From Pseudomonas monteilii (GTDB taxonomy: Bacteria > Pseudomonadota > Gammaproteobacteria > Pseudomonadales > Pseudomonadaceae): DNA of 64,000 nt. The notes beneath the pieces were generated by a model. The model made no database searches, was not told the origin of the DNA, and saw only the letters and a list, made by a program, of their open reading frames with translations. Below are positions 17,398-26,432 of this stretch, in pieces. The first letter of the stretch is position 1. Each line of letters opens with the position of its first letter. A program made the position numbers and the translations under genes. The DNA lies in NCBI GenBank assembly GCA_001534745.1, contig CP013997.1:1178001-1242000 (forward strand). Reading direction: 5' to 3'.

Positions 17398-17823
17398 TTT
17401 TTACTTATTGATCACGTCTGGAGATAGGGGTGATCATAATTATTGGTGTGCGCTCGGTCAACGGATGAATTAGTATCAAGTCCTGACGAAAGGAAGTGGC
17501 GCTCTGTCATCAGGAATAGTGGGTGCTATTGAAGTGCATGATTTTAACGTTGGGTGGGGTATTGAATATTTCCGCATGCTTGGCAAGTTGCATGGAAAGT
17601 ATGATAGGGCGCAGGGGTGGTAATTCGCCCTCTCTAAATATCACTTCACATATGAAGTGCCTGTCTCTGCTTGTTACGATTGGCTTGTGCAAGCCACGGA
17701 ACAAGTAGGTAAAGAAGATCTTTTAATCAAGGTTGAATCGCTGCGCCGCTATCTGCTTGAAAGCAGAGTAGTGGGCGAGCGTTACAGTATCAATCAGTGG
17801 GCATCATAAGGCAGCTCCTCTCA
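17398..17823. other. AT-rich divergent regulatory gap between LysR and EamA genes
   Basis: This 426-base gap holds a short palindrome ATAATTAT (17436-17443) near the LysR start, a plausible LTTR box. Near its right end an open frame of 50 codons (17657-17809) has protein-like composition (for example EDLLIKVESLRRYLLESRVV) but only a GTG as possible start and no ribosome site. It looks like the 3' remnant of a lost gene. No other feature seen. Confidence 0.4.
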
Positions 17824-18732
17824 ATGATCAGTTTTGACAGATGTGCACCTTTACTCTTTCTTCTCCTATGGAGCAGCGGCGCCATCTTCGTCAAGCTGGG
17901 CCTTGAAGATGCTTCTGTCTCGGTCTTTCTGGCATTGCGCGCGGCAGGGGCCATGATGGCGTTGGGCATAGGCTGGGTCTGGCTGACCAGACAGGGGCGC
18001 CTGGCTCGCCTATCACCGTTGCCCAGGTCCGTCTTGGGTCGAGTAATGATCACTGGCGTGTTGTTGCAGGTGGTTTATCAAGCTGCCTATTTTCTGGCAC
18101 TGGACCATCACCTGACACCGGGTGTACTCGCCCTCATTCTGGGGCTACAGCCTATCCTGACGCCGGTACTGGCGCGTGAGACGATAGGCAAGGCAGGGTA
18201 TGGCTATCTCGGCTTGGGATTGGTGGGCTTGGCAGTGGCGTTATGGGGCGCGCGTGATCTGGGGGCTGTGACAATAGGGGGGCTGGTCTTTGTTCTTGCT
18301 TCTGTACTCGCCATCACGGTGGGCTCGATCCTGCAAAAGAACTCCACCCTTGACCCTGTCATGTCTGGCTTCTATCAAGCTGTCACGGCGACAGGGCTAT
18401 TCCTGATCGTTTTGCCATTCACCGAACTCAGGCTGACGGTGACGCCGCAGTTCGTGCTGTCGGTGTCCTGGATGGCGATCGTGGTCTCGACGCTGGCAGT
18501 GGTTCTGCTGTTTCGACTGCTGGAAAAAGGTTCGGCCAGCCAGGTCAGTGTGCTGTTCTATCTGGTCCCATTGGTCACGCTGTCGTTGGATTATCTGGTG
18601 TTCGGTAACACCGTATCTTGGGTGACCGCGTTCGGCGCCTTGCTGGTAGTCGTTGCCGTCAGAGGCTTTGGGCAGGGACGACGGGCTGCGCCTGAGCAGA
18701 AACCGGCAGCCCGCGAGCAAAACGCGAACTAA
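17824..18732 (+). CDS. EamA/DMT-family transporter
   Basis: A 302-residue inner-membrane protein with ten hydrophobic segments arranged as two five-helix EamA repeats, as in drug/metabolite exporters (RhtA/YdcZ type). A typical DMT motif is FLALRAAGAM in helix 2, and the second repeat starts near AVTIGGLVFVLASV. ATG 17824 is preferred; a GTG at 17797 would add nine residues. It ends in a short charged tail. The substrate is probably an amino acid or small metabolite, controlled by the divergent LysR gene. Confidence 0.85.
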   Translation: MISFDRCAPLLFLLLWSSGAIFVKLGLEDASVSVFLALRAAGAMMALGIGWVWLTRQGRLARLSPLPRSVLGRVMITGVLLQVVYQAAYFLALDHHLTPGVLALILGLQPILTPVLARETIGKAGYGYLGLGLVGLAVALWGARDLGAVTIGGLVFVLASVLAITVGSILQKNSTLDPVMSGFYQAVTATGLFLIVLPFTELRLTVTPQFVLSVSWMAIVVSTLAVVLLFRLLEKGSASQVSVLFYLVPLVTLSLDYLVFGNTVSWVTAFGALLVVVAVRGFGQGRRAAPEQKPAAREQNAN

Positions 18733-18765
18733 TAGACATCCAAACTTTGGGTACACCCTTCGCCC

Positions 18766-18794
18766 GGATCAGTGCGGCTCACCCGCACTGATCC
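18766..18794. terminator. Hairpin between converging EamA and blc genes
   Basis: GGATCAGTGCG and CGCACTGATCC form a perfect 11-bp stem around a 7-base loop. There is no T-run on either side, so it may be a factor-dependent or weak terminator between the two converging genes. Confidence 0.5.
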
Positions 18795-18808
18795 CCACTG
18801 TCACGCCC

Positions 18809-19354
18809 TCACGGCTCGCGCCACACCAACTCGCTCGTGTCATACCCCTGATCTCGCGCCACCCGGAGCAACTGTTCCCGCGCCGAGTCGCTGACGATCG
18901 GCGTGCGCGACAGTAGCCACAGGTATTTGCGGTTAGGATGCCCGACCAGCGCTACACGGTAGCTGTCGTCGTGGTACAGCACCCAGTATTCGCCCTTGGT
19001 CAACCAAGGCGCCAGGCGGCTGAACCAGTTGTCGAACTGCACCCACAGCTTGTCGGTCTGCCCTGGCACCTGCTCCTCGGCGATGCCCTTGACCTCGTTC
19101 CATTCGCCATCGGCTTCACGGCAGCGGTTGGTGACGTCGATGCGGCCGTCGTCGCGCAGGGCGTAATGGGCCTCGGACTGCACGCACTTGCGCTGGAAGA
19201 ACATCGGCAGGCGGGCCAGTTCGTACCAGGTGCCCTGGTAGCGTTGCAGGTCGACCTGGGTGGTGGCCGGTGGCTTGGCGTCGTCGCCGGAGCCCGCGCA
19301 GCCGGCCAGGGCCAGCAGCGCACAGGAAAGCAGCAGGGTCTTGCGTATCGCCAT
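18809..19354 (-). CDS. blc: Outer membrane lipocalin Blc
   Basis: A 181-residue bacterial lipocalin. It has a lipoprotein signal peptide with Cys C19 (LALAGC), then the lipocalin signature GTWYELARLPMFFQ and the closing strand/helix YLWLLSRTP. Family members bind lysophospholipids or fatty acids at the outer membrane and are often stress-induced. No partner gene is close. The gene converges with EamA over a hairpin. Confidence 0.92.
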   Translation of the reverse strand: MAIRKTLLLSCALLALAGCAGSGDDAKPPATTQVDLQRYQGTWYELARLPMFFQRKCVQSEAHYALRDDGRIDVTNRCREADGEWNEVKGIAEEQVPGQTDKLWVQFDNWFSRLAPWLTKGEYWVLYHDDSYRVALVGHPNRKYLWLLSRTPIVSDSAREQLLRVARDQGYDTSELVWREP

Positions 19355-19832
19355 GGGAAGGTCTCCAGGAGCGGGTCACCTTGGCCGGGTCGCCGGAGGG
19401 GCGGACCAGGCATTGTTGAAGGTTGGATGTCGGAAGGCGGCTAAAGTTGTGCGCAGTCCGTGTGTCATCTCGGCGCTGCGTTGTCGCGTAGTGGACCGGC
19501 TATCACGGGCATGTGGGAGCAACTGTCTTTTTTCTACTGGGTACATGCCCGACCGTATGGGCTGATGTGTGGGCTTACCCGCGACGCAGGCGGCGCCTGA
19601 CAGGGCCCTATCGCTGGCAAGCCAGCTCCCACCCAGACCTCTGCAGCCATTGGTTTAGGCATGTGCGGTGGTCAACTTTTTTCCGGCTGCGCAAGCAGCT
19701 TGTGGGAGCGGGCTTGCCCGCGATGGCGGCCGATCCGTCACCGGCTGCATCGCGGGCAAGTCCGCACACATAGAGCCGCGATCACCTGTAGTCACCGCAG
19801 TGTGACCCCGGGTTTAGATGCCCACCCGACCC
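19355..19832. repeat. Composite REP block (copy A of family 2)
   Basis: No gene apparent. From 19514 to 19740 the sequence is a mosaic: GTCTTTTTTCTACTGGGTAC, a REP-like GCTTACCCGCGA, a REP CGCTGGCAAGCCAGCTCCCA at about 19611-19632, then TGTGGGAGCGGGCTTGCCCG from 19700. Nearly the same series occurs at 41863-42058, with short internal insertions or deletions. Confidence 0.75.
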
Positions 19833-22484
19833 TTACCCCTCACGCAGCGCCTGCTTCAGGTAAGGCGCCGTCCGGCTGTCCTTGCAGGCCGCCACCTCGC
19901 TCGGTGTCCCGCTGGCAACCACCGTCCCGCCCTCGGCGCCCGCGCCTGGCCCGATGTCGATGACCCAGTCGCTTTGCGCGACCACGCGCATGTCATGCTC
20001 GACCACGATCACGCTATGGCCGGCGTCGACCAGGCGGTTGAGTTGGACCAGCAGGCGGTCGACGTCACGCGGATGCAGCCCGTTGGTGGGTTCGTCCAGC
20101 ACGTACAGGGTGGCGCCGCGAGCTGAGCGTTGCAGTTCGGTCGCCAGCTTGATGCGTTGCGCCTCACCGCCGGACAGCTCGGTGGCCGGCTGGCCCAGGC
20201 GCAGATACCCCAGGCCGATGTCCTGCAGCAGTTGCAGCGACCGCTGCGGCGCGGGCTGGTCGGCGAACGCGGTCAGGGCTTCGTCCACCGTCAGGCGCAA
20301 TACGTCGGCGATGGTCAGGCCGTTCCAGGTGACCGCCAGCGTCTCGGGGTTGTAGCGGGCGCCTTGGCAGGTGGGGCAGGGCGCATACACGCTGGGCATG
20401 AACAGCAGCTCCACGCTCACCGAACCTTCGCCCTCGCAGGTCTCGCAGCGGCCCTTGGCCACGTTGAACGAGAAACGCCCGGCGTCGAAGCCCCGCGCCT
20501 TGGCCGCGTCGGTGGCGGCGAACAGCTTGCGCACGTGGTCGAACAGGCCGGTGTAGGTCGCCAGGTTGGAGCGGGGTGTGCGGCCGATGGGTTTCTGGTC
20601 GACCTGCACCAGGCGCTTGATGCGCTCGAGGCCTGCCGTCACCTGGCCCACGCTGGTCGGCTGGGGCTCGTCCTCCAGGCTCGGCTGTTCGCTGTCGTCG
20701 GTCTCGGCCACCTGGCCCAGGTGGGTGCCGACCAGGTCGAGCAGGGCTTGACTGATCAGGCTGGACTTGCCAGAACCGGAGATACCCGTCACCGACGTGA
20801 AGCACCCCAGGGGAAACGCGGCCGACAGGTCCTGCAGGTTGTTGCGCGTCACGCCGTCGAGGCGCAGCCAGTGCTCGACCGGGCGAGCGGTACGCGGCAC
20901 CAGGGTCTTGGTGGCGAACAGGTATGGCCGTGTCCGCGAGGCCTCGACCTGCTCTAGGCCGGCAGGCGGACCGCTGTACAGCACGTGGCCGCCCAGCTCG
21001 CCGGCATCCGGGCCGACGTCCACCAGCCAGTCGGCGCGGCGCAGCATTTCCAGGTCATGCTCGACCACGAACACCGAGTTGCCAGCGGCCTTGAGCCGTT
21101 GCAGGGCGTCGAACAATGCCTCGCTGTCGGCCGGGTGCAGGCCGGCGGAGGGCTCGTCGAGCACGTACACCACCCCGAACAGCTGCGAGTTGAGCTGGGT
21201 CGCCAGGCGCAGGCGTTGCAGCTCGCCGGAAGACAGGGTCGGGGTGCTGCGGTCCAGTGCCAGGTAGCCCAGGCCCAGGTCGACCAGGGTGGTGATGCGT
21301 TCGAGCAGCTCGGCGGCGATGCGCTGGGCGGCCAGGCGCTTTTCCAGGGACAGGTTGTGGGTATGGCGCACGTCCTGGCCCCCTGGGTGAGGGTTGCCGC
21401 CCTGGGCGACCCGTTGTGCCCGGGCCTCGCGCGTCTGCTGGTGGGTCAACACCGGGCCGGCCTCTTCGGCCTGATCGAGATAGTCCGCAGCGGCGACCTC
21501 GTCGAGCAGCCGGGCCAGGTCCAGCAAGGGCAGACGCGACAGGTCGGCGATGTCCAGCCCGGCGAAGGTCACACTCAGCGCCTCGCGTTTCAGGCGCTTG
21601 CCGTCGCACTGCGGACAAGGGCTGGCCTGCAAGTACTGGCCCACCCGTTTGCGCATCAGGGCGCTCTGCGAATGCATGAAGGTGTGCATCACATAACGCC
21701 GTGCCCCAGTGAAGGTGCCCTGATAGCTGGGTTCGAGTTTCTGCTTGAGGGCTTTTCGCGTCTGCTCCGGCGTGAGACCCGCATACACCGGCACGGTAGG
21801 GGTCTCGTCGGTGAACAGGATCCAGTCGCGCGTCTTTTTCGGCAGGTCGCGCCAGGGCACGTCGACGTCATGCCCCAGGGTCACCAGGATGTCGCGCAGG
21901 TTCTGCCCTTGCCAGGCCATGGGCCAGGCGGCCACCGCACGCTCGCGAATGGTCAGGGACGGATCGGGGACCATCGACGCTTCCGTCACCTCGTACACCC
22001 GGCCCATCCCCTGACACTGTGGGCAGGCGCCATGGGGGGTATTGGGCGAGAAGTCCTCGGCATAGAGCATCGGCTGCTCGGCCGGGTAGCTGCCGGCACG
22101 CGAATAAAGCATGCGGATCAGGCTGGACAAGGTCGTGACACTGCCCACCGACGAGCGCGCGTTGGGGGTGCCACGCTGCTGCTGCAGGGCGACTGCAGGC
22201 GGCAGCCCTTCGATGGCATCGACGTCTGGCACGCCCACCTGATCGATCAAGCGACGTGCATAGGGCGCCACGGATTCGAAGTAGCGGCGTTGCGCTTCGG
22301 CATACAAGGTGGAGAAGGCCAGTGACGACTTGCCCGACCCTGAGACACCACTGAAGACCACCAGCGCGTCGCGGGGAATGTCCACGTCGACGTTGGCCAG
22401 GTTGTGCTCGCGGGCGCCCCGTACCCGCACCAGGCCAGATGGCGTCGTGGAAGAGGTGGCAGGAGGTTGTCGACGTGCAGGCAT
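19833..22484 (-). CDS. Class II UvrA-like ABC excinuclease subunit (UvrA2)
   Basis: An 883-residue tandem-ABC DNA-binding protein. It shows two Walker A motifs (GVSGSGKSS and GISGSGKSS), two LSGGE/LSSGE signatures, and Cys pairs of UvrA zinc modules ([32 protein letters not shown]). After the first Walker A the chain runs directly from [12 protein letters not shown] to [12 protein letters not shown], so the UvrB-binding domain of canonical UvrA is missing: the class II type. Class II proteins have been tied to tolerance of DNA-damaging drugs rather than to classical repair. The true start is the ATG at 22484 after AAGGACACCTTC; the upstream extension has no similarity to UvrA. Confidence 0.88.
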   Translation of the reverse strand: MPARRQPPATSSTTPSGLVRVRGAREHNLANVDVDIPRDALVVFSGVSGSGKSSLAFSTLYAEAQRRYFESVAPYARRLIDQVGVPDVDAIEGLPPAVALQQQRGTPNARSSVGSVTTLSSLIRMLYSRAGSYPAEQPMLYAEDFSPNTPHGACPQCQGMGRVYEVTEASMVPDPSLTIRERAVAAWPMAWQGQNLRDILVTLGHDVDVPWRDLPKKTRDWILFTDETPTVPVYAGLTPEQTRKALKQKLEPSYQGTFTGARRYVMHTFMHSQSALMRKRVGQYLQASPCPQCDGKRLKREALSVTFAGLDIADLSRLPLLDLARLLDEVAAADYLDQAEEAGPVLTHQQTREARAQRVAQGGNPHPGGQDVRHTHNLSLEKRLAAQRIAAELLERITTLVDLGLGYLALDRSTPTLSSGELQRLRLATQLNSQLFGVVYVLDEPSAGLHPADSEALFDALQRLKAAGNSVFVVEHDLEMLRRADWLVDVGPDAGELGGHVLYSGPPAGLEQVEASRTRPYLFATKTLVPRTARPVEHWLRLDGVTRNNLQDLSAAFPLGCFTSVTGISGSGKSSLISQALLDLVGTHLGQVAETDDSEQPSLEDEPQPTSVGQVTAGLERIKRLVQVDQKPIGRTPRSNLATYTGLFDHVRKLFAATDAAKARGFDAGRFSFNVAKGRCETCEGEGSVSVELLFMPSVYAPCPTCQGARYNPETLAVTWNGLTIADVLRLTVDEALTAFADQPAPQRSLQLLQDIGLGYLRLGQPATELSGGEAQRIKLATELQRSARGATLYVLDEPTNGLHPRDVDRLLVQLNRLVDAGHSVIVVEHDMRVVAQSDWVIDIGPGAGAEGGTVVASGTPSEVAACKDSRTAPYLKQALREG

Positions 22485-22802
22485 GAAGGTGTCCTTATGA
22501 AGATCGTCGCAGCAGGCCGACCAGGAGGGCCGGCGTGCCTGTGCGGCAGTAAGGCAACTGACTCGGTCGATCGAAGGCGGGTTCCACGTGGGAACCGCCA
22601 GGGCTCGGCCCATTGCAGGCAAGTGCTATCAATGTGCCCTGTTTTCGAGGGCAGCCGGGTGTTGGCGCGCAAGACATTGTCCTGGGCAATCTTTAATGCA
22701 ATTCGTCAGGCTTTGGAAAAACAAAAGAACGATCGTTCGCCTCGAACGCGTCACACAGAAACACAGACCTTCCTGTGTAGGACTGACATGAGGTGAAAGA
22801 TC
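22485..22802. promoter_or_regulatory. Divergent gap between uvrA2 and the stress block
   Basis: The 318 bases contain no ORF with coding character. A perfect 12-bp palindrome GAACGATCGTTC lies at 22727-22738, with a further half-like GAACG at 22744, about 65 bases before the KGG gene. This could be a regulator site, but no named box matches. Confidence 0.35.
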
Positions 22803-23054
22803 ATGGCTAATCGTCAAGACCCCTCCAACACGCAGAACCCTGGCAACTTTGCCAATGACCGTGAGCGTGCGTCGGAAGCCGGACGCAAGGGCGGTGAACG
22901 TTCCGGGACCAGTCACGGCACCGAGACCGGTCAGCAGGGCGGGCAGGGCAAGAGCGGCAACTTCGCCGACGACCCGCAGCGCGCCTCCGAAGCTGGCAAG
23001 AAGGGTGGCCAGATGAGCCACGGGAATGGTCAACAGCGTGACGACAAACGCTGA
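22803..23054 (+). CDS. KGG domain stress-induced protein
   Basis: An 83-residue, very hydrophilic protein rich in Gly, Gln, Asn and charged residues, with no hydrophobic core. It contains two copies of the stress-protein repeat: NFANDRERASEAGRKGG and NFADDPQRASEAGKKGG, typical of the GsiB/con-10/YciG family associated with desiccation, starvation and general stress. It begins a same-strand pair with the manganese catalase (60-base gap). AGGTGAAAGATC before the ATG is the ribosome site. Confidence 0.9.
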   Translation: MANRQDPSNTQNPGNFANDRERASEAGRKGGERSGTSHGTETGQQGGQGKSGNFADDPQRASEAGKKGGQMSHGNGQQRDDKR

Positions 23055-23113
23055 TTTCCAATGAAGAACCCAGGGCGAATGTGCGTCCTGGGTGCCTGAA
23101 GAGGAACACGTAC

Positions 23114-24016
23114 ATGTTCATGCACAACAAGCGACTGCAATACACCGTCCGCGTAGCCGGCCCCAATCCAGGCCTAGCCAACCTGCTGCTCGAGCAGTTC
23201 GGCGGCCCCCAAGGCGAACTGGCCGCGGCCATGCGTTACTTCACCCAGGCCGTATCGGAAGACGATGCAGGCCGCAAAGACATGCTGTACGACATTGCCA
23301 CCGAAGAATTGAGCCACCTGGAAGTGATCGGCTCGATCGTGGTCATGCTCAACAAGGGCGCCAAGGGCAAGTTGGCCGAAGGGGTCGAGTCCGAAGGCGA
23401 GCTGTACCGCTCCTTGACCGGCGCGGGCAACGACTCCCATATCACCAGCATGCTCTACGGCGGCGGCGCTGCCCTGGTCAACTCCGGCGGCATCCCCTGG
23501 ACGGCCGCCTACATCGATACCATCGGTGAACCGACCGCCGACCTGCGCTCCAACATCGCTGCCGAGGCACGGGCCAAGATCGTCTATGAGCGCCTGATCA
23601 ACGTGACCGACGACGCCGGCGTGCGCGATGCGCTGCAGTTCCTGATGAGTCGCGAGATCGCTCACCAGCAGTCGTTCGAGAAGGCGCTGCACAGCATCCA
23701 GCCCAACTTCCCGCAAGGCAAGCTGCCTGGGGTGGCGGAGTTCAACAAGACCTACTTCAACATGTCCCATGGCGACGACATGCGCGGTGCCTGGAACCAG
23801 GGCGAAGCGCAGGGCGTACCCGGCCAGATGGACGAGTGGATCTACGTCGAGAACCCGCAACCTGCGGTGGACGGCGGCGACGGCAATGCCTCGGTCAAGC
23901 TGGACGAGACCTCCTTCGACGCACTGGAAGCCTTCAAGGAAAGGACCATGTCCGATCCAGAAGCTCAACCCCTGACGGGCGCCCATCTGGGCAGCGGCGC
24001 GGCATTGAAGCGCTGA
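23114..24016 (+). CDS. Manganese (non-heme) catalase
   Basis: A 300-residue ferritin-like di-manganese catalase that dismutates hydrogen peroxide. Ligands are visible as E35 (GELAAAMRYF), E65 and H68 (TEELSHLEVIG) in helix 2, and later glutamate and histidine in EARAKIVYERL and SREIAHQQSF. The C-terminal extension is typical for the family. An earlier ATG in frame would add eleven residues; 23114 follows AAGAGGAACACG. Its neighbours KGG and DUF892 proteins point to a general stress regulon, often RpoS-controlled in pseudomonads. Confidence 0.93.
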   Translation: MFMHNKRLQYTVRVAGPNPGLANLLLEQFGGPQGELAAAMRYFTQAVSEDDAGRKDMLYDIATEELSHLEVIGSIVVMLNKGAKGKLAEGVESEGELYRSLTGAGNDSHITSMLYGGGAALVNSGGIPWTAAYIDTIGEPTADLRSNIAAEARAKIVYERLINVTDDAGVRDALQFLMSREIAHQQSFEKALHSIQPNFPQGKLPGVAEFNKTYFNMSHGDDMRGAWNQGEAQGVPGQMDEWIYVENPQPAVDGGDGNASVKLDETSFDALEAFKERTMSDPEAQPLTGAHLGSGAALKR

Positions 24017-24040
24017 TCGGCTTTAACCGCCTGCCCCTCA

Positions 24041-24070
24041 CGCGCCGGGTCCAAGACCCGGCGCGTTTTC
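24041..24070. terminator. Terminator between catalase and DUF892 genes
   Basis: CGCGCCGGGTC and GACCCGGCGCG make a perfect 11-bp stem followed on the + strand by TTTTC. It lies between converging genes and mainly serves the catalase transcript. Confidence 0.8.
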
Positions 24071-24085
24071 ATCTACTTCAGGCGT

Positions 24086-24595
24086 TCAACGCTTGGCTTC
24101 GGCCTGCGGATCGGCCGAACGCGCCAGGAAGGCGCGCGTCACTTCAGGCAAGTGCTCGTGCAGCCATTTCGCCATGGCTTTCTCCTGTTCGAGGATGGCA
24201 CGGCAGGCATCAGCCGTTTCCTGATCACCCACCTGCTCGGCAGCTTCGATCAGGACGGTGTACATCGCGATCTCGAGGTTTTCGAACACATAGCCCGACA
24301 TCGCGCCTTTGACCACCTCGTCGCTCATCACCATGCCACCCAGGGCCTGCCCGAAGGCCATGACCTTGCCTGCCAGGTCCTTGAAGGTGGAAGTACTGCC
24401 GCCAAGACGCGCGATGCACGCTTCGAGCGACTTCTGCTGACCCTTCGTTTCCTCGATGTGCTCGACGATGCGTCGTTTCAGGATGGGGTAGTGCTCCAGC
24501 CGTTCAGACTGGCCCTTGAGCATGCTTTCGGCTTGTTGTTCCATCGCGTGGGCATCACGCAGCCAGTCCAGCAGGTTGTCCTTGGGTGTGGCCAT
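24086..24595 (-). CDS. Ferritin-like DUF892 protein (YciF type)
   Basis: A 169-residue four-helix protein of the YciF/DUF892 family. It shows LRDAHAMEQQAESML, HIEETKGQQKSLEACI and EQVGDQETADACRAIL, with Glu/His pairs suited to a di-iron site. The E. coli relative YciF is stress-induced; its reaction is unknown. The long ORF extension upstream is not used: ATG 24595 follows GAAAGGAGCGACACCC. Convergent with the catalase gene, completing a stress block of KGG protein, Mn-catalase and DUF892. Confidence 0.9.
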   Translation of the reverse strand: MATPKDNLLDWLRDAHAMEQQAESMLKGQSERLEHYPILKRRIVEHIEETKGQQKSLEACIARLGGSTSTFKDLAGKVMAFGQALGGMVMSDEVVKGAMSGYVFENLEIAMYTVLIEAAEQVGDQETADACRAILEQEKAMAKWLHEHLPEVTRAFLARSADPQAEAKR

Positions 24596-24635
24596 GGGTG
24601 TCGCTCCTTTCGGGGTGGGAATCTGGGTAGCGAAT

Positions 24636-25733
24636 CTAGCGCGCAGGACCGTCCGGGCGCGGCGACCGCTGGTGCGATTCGAGCGCTGGGTCCAGCAGGA
24701 AGGCAGCCAGGGTCTGGGCACAGGCCTGGATACCGCGCTCGTGGATGACCTCGAAACCATGGGTGTTGTCGGTGGGAATCGCCAGGCAGCCGGCCCGTGC
24801 TGCGATGCCGCTGCTCATGATGGCGCTGGCATCGGAGGCGAAGTCCACCAGCAGCGCCGCCTGGGGCGCGTAGCCCGCCCGGCGTGCGGCACGCATCAGC
24901 GAGGTGACCACGGCCGGGGTGTAATAGCCTTTCTGGTCACCGGTGTTGACGATGGGGTCGGCGCTCAGGCATGTGCCGTACTCTTCGAGGACGGGGCCGA
25001 CTTCCAGGGCGATCGTGGTGTCGCCTGGCAACCGTGAAGCGGCATACATGGCACCGGCGTTGGACTCTTCTTCCAAGGTGGTGAGCACGAACCAGACGTC
25101 CTGGCGCAGCCTGTCACGCCGGGCACGCACCAGTGCCGCCGCGTCGAGTGCAGCCACCAGGGGTGCACGGTCATCCATGAAATGCGCGGCAATGGCATCG
25201 TTGACACGGAACGGCTGGCGCCAGTGACGGCTGAGTACCACCCGTGTGCCCGGGCGCACGCCCATGGCCTGCAACTCGTCCACGCTGCGGCGGGTCACGA
25301 TGCGCACATCGTTCCAGTGCACATCGCCCGACAGCACGTCCCGCCCGGTGGGCGTGGCCTGGGACGCGTGCATCGATCCATAGGACAGCACACCCGGCAG
25401 GCGCTGTGCGTCGCCCAGGATCTCCACCGGGCAGGCACCGAAGCAGATCGGCTGGGCACCGCCCAGGGCCACCACGTCAAGGTTGCCGTCGGAGCGGACA
25501 CGTTTGACGATCATGGCGATTTCATCCAGATGCGCCATGACCCGGATGCTGTCCTCGGGGTCGCTGGGCTGTGCGGCCCGGATGACCCCGGCGACGTTGC
25601 CGGCCCGGTCCACCTCGACCTCGTCGCAGTGCTCACGCAGGACGTCCAGGCACACGGCCCTGACCTCGTCTTCCTGTCCGCCGGGTCCATAGGCCGCCAA
25701 CAGGCGTTCCAGCAATGCGACATCCTGCAACAT
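24636..25733 (-). CDS. M42-family metallopeptidase
   Basis: A 365-residue cytoplasmic co-catalytic metallo-aminopeptidase (FrvX/PepA-M42 type). Metal ligands and catalytic residues appear in AHLDEIAMIV, a mid-chain aspartate (FMDDRAPL), the general base region TTLEEESNAGA, and the late SDASAI and THGFEVIHERG. These enzymes form large tetrahedral particles that trim peptides; the substrate here is unknown. The SRAP gene lies 30 bases upstream on the same strand, so they may be co-transcribed. Confidence 0.87.
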   Translation of the reverse strand: MLQDVALLERLLAAYGPGGQEDEVRAVCLDVLREHCDEVEVDRAGNVAGVIRAAQPSDPEDSIRVMAHLDEIAMIVKRVRSDGNLDVVALGGAQPICFGACPVEILGDAQRLPGVLSYGSMHASQATPTGRDVLSGDVHWNDVRIVTRRSVDELQAMGVRPGTRVVLSRHWRQPFRVNDAIAAHFMDDRAPLVAALDAAALVRARRDRLRQDVWFVLTTLEEESNAGAMYAASRLPGDTTIALEVGPVLEEYGTCLSADPIVNTGDQKGYYTPAVVTSLMRAARRAGYAPQAALLVDFASDASAIMSSGIAARAGCLAIPTDNTHGFEVIHERGIQACAQTLAAFLLDPALESHQRSPRPDGPAR

Positions 25734-25763
25734 GAAGTGAGTTCTCCCTCATTCGTCGAAGGT

Positions 25764-26432
25764 TCAGCGGGCAGTCGAGGCAAACCCGCGCTTGGCTTGG
25801 AACAGCTGCTCCAACCGATCCACACCCAAGGCATGGGGCAACACGTTTTGCTGGGCCTGCTCCCAGTCCAGGTCCGGGGCCAGCCAAGCCTTGGCATGGG
25901 CTTCGTCGAGCACCACCAGGCGCTGCTGGCCTGCCGTGTCCAGGGTCGTCACCAGGGCCAGGCCATCGCAGCCGCTGGGTTCGACGCCAACATGGGCCAG
26001 GCCGGCCAGGTACAAGGGGCCAGGGTGGCGCGCGGTGATGTAGGCCAGTTGTCGACGGGCACTGCCAGCGCCTTCGCTGGCCGTCTCGTACCATCCTTCG
26101 ACCGGGATCAACGCCCGGCCATCCCGGCGCAGGCGCGCGTACTGGGGCGAGCGCAGCACCTGCTCCAAGGACAGCCGCGTGATCGGCGAGCGCGGGGCCA
26201 TGGACCATTCAGGTGTCCAACCCCAGCGCACGTCGCGCGTCACCGGCTGGCCAGCACGCATCAGGATCGCCTGCACACGCATCCTGGGTTTGACCAGGGA
26301 TTCGCGTGCAGGGCCCGTGCCCGACAGCGGGGCACTGATCCGATCAGCCTCGCTGCGGGCATCGAGCACGGGTGGAGCGAAGGGTGCGAGCGCACCCTGG
26401 ACGTTGTGGGACTGGACGATGCATTCGCACAT
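25764..26432 (-). CDS. Divergent SRAP-domain protein (YedK/HMCES family)
   Basis: A 222-residue protein of the SOS-response-associated peptidase family, whose members bind abasic sites in single-stranded DNA through a Cys at position 2. An upstream ATG exists (26441), but start 26432 gives MCEC, placing Cys at position 2 as the mechanism requires. WGWTPEW (70-76) and GWYE (113-116, E116) match the family. However, the usual NARVET asparagine is replaced in SPITRLSLEQ, and the HDRMP histidine motif seems absent (VVLDEAHAKAWL). It may thus be a diverged paralogue with altered activity. Confidence 0.75.
   Translation of the reverse strand: MCECIVQSHNVQGALAPFAPPVLDARSEADRISAPLSGTGPARESLVKPRMRVQAILMRAGQPVTRDVRWGWTPEWSMAPRSPITRLSLEQVLRSPQYARLRRDGRALIPVEGWYETASEGAGSARRQLAYITARHPGPLYLAGLAHVGVEPSGCDGLALVTTLDTAGQQRLVVLDEAHAKAWLAPDLDWEQAQQNVLPHALGVDRLEQLFQAKRGFASTAR

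Noticed and set aside
17523..17708. Cysteine-rich 61-codon frame in the LysR/EamA gap
   Set aside because: No ribosome site, composition unlike neighbouring proteins, and it overlaps other weak frames on both strands.
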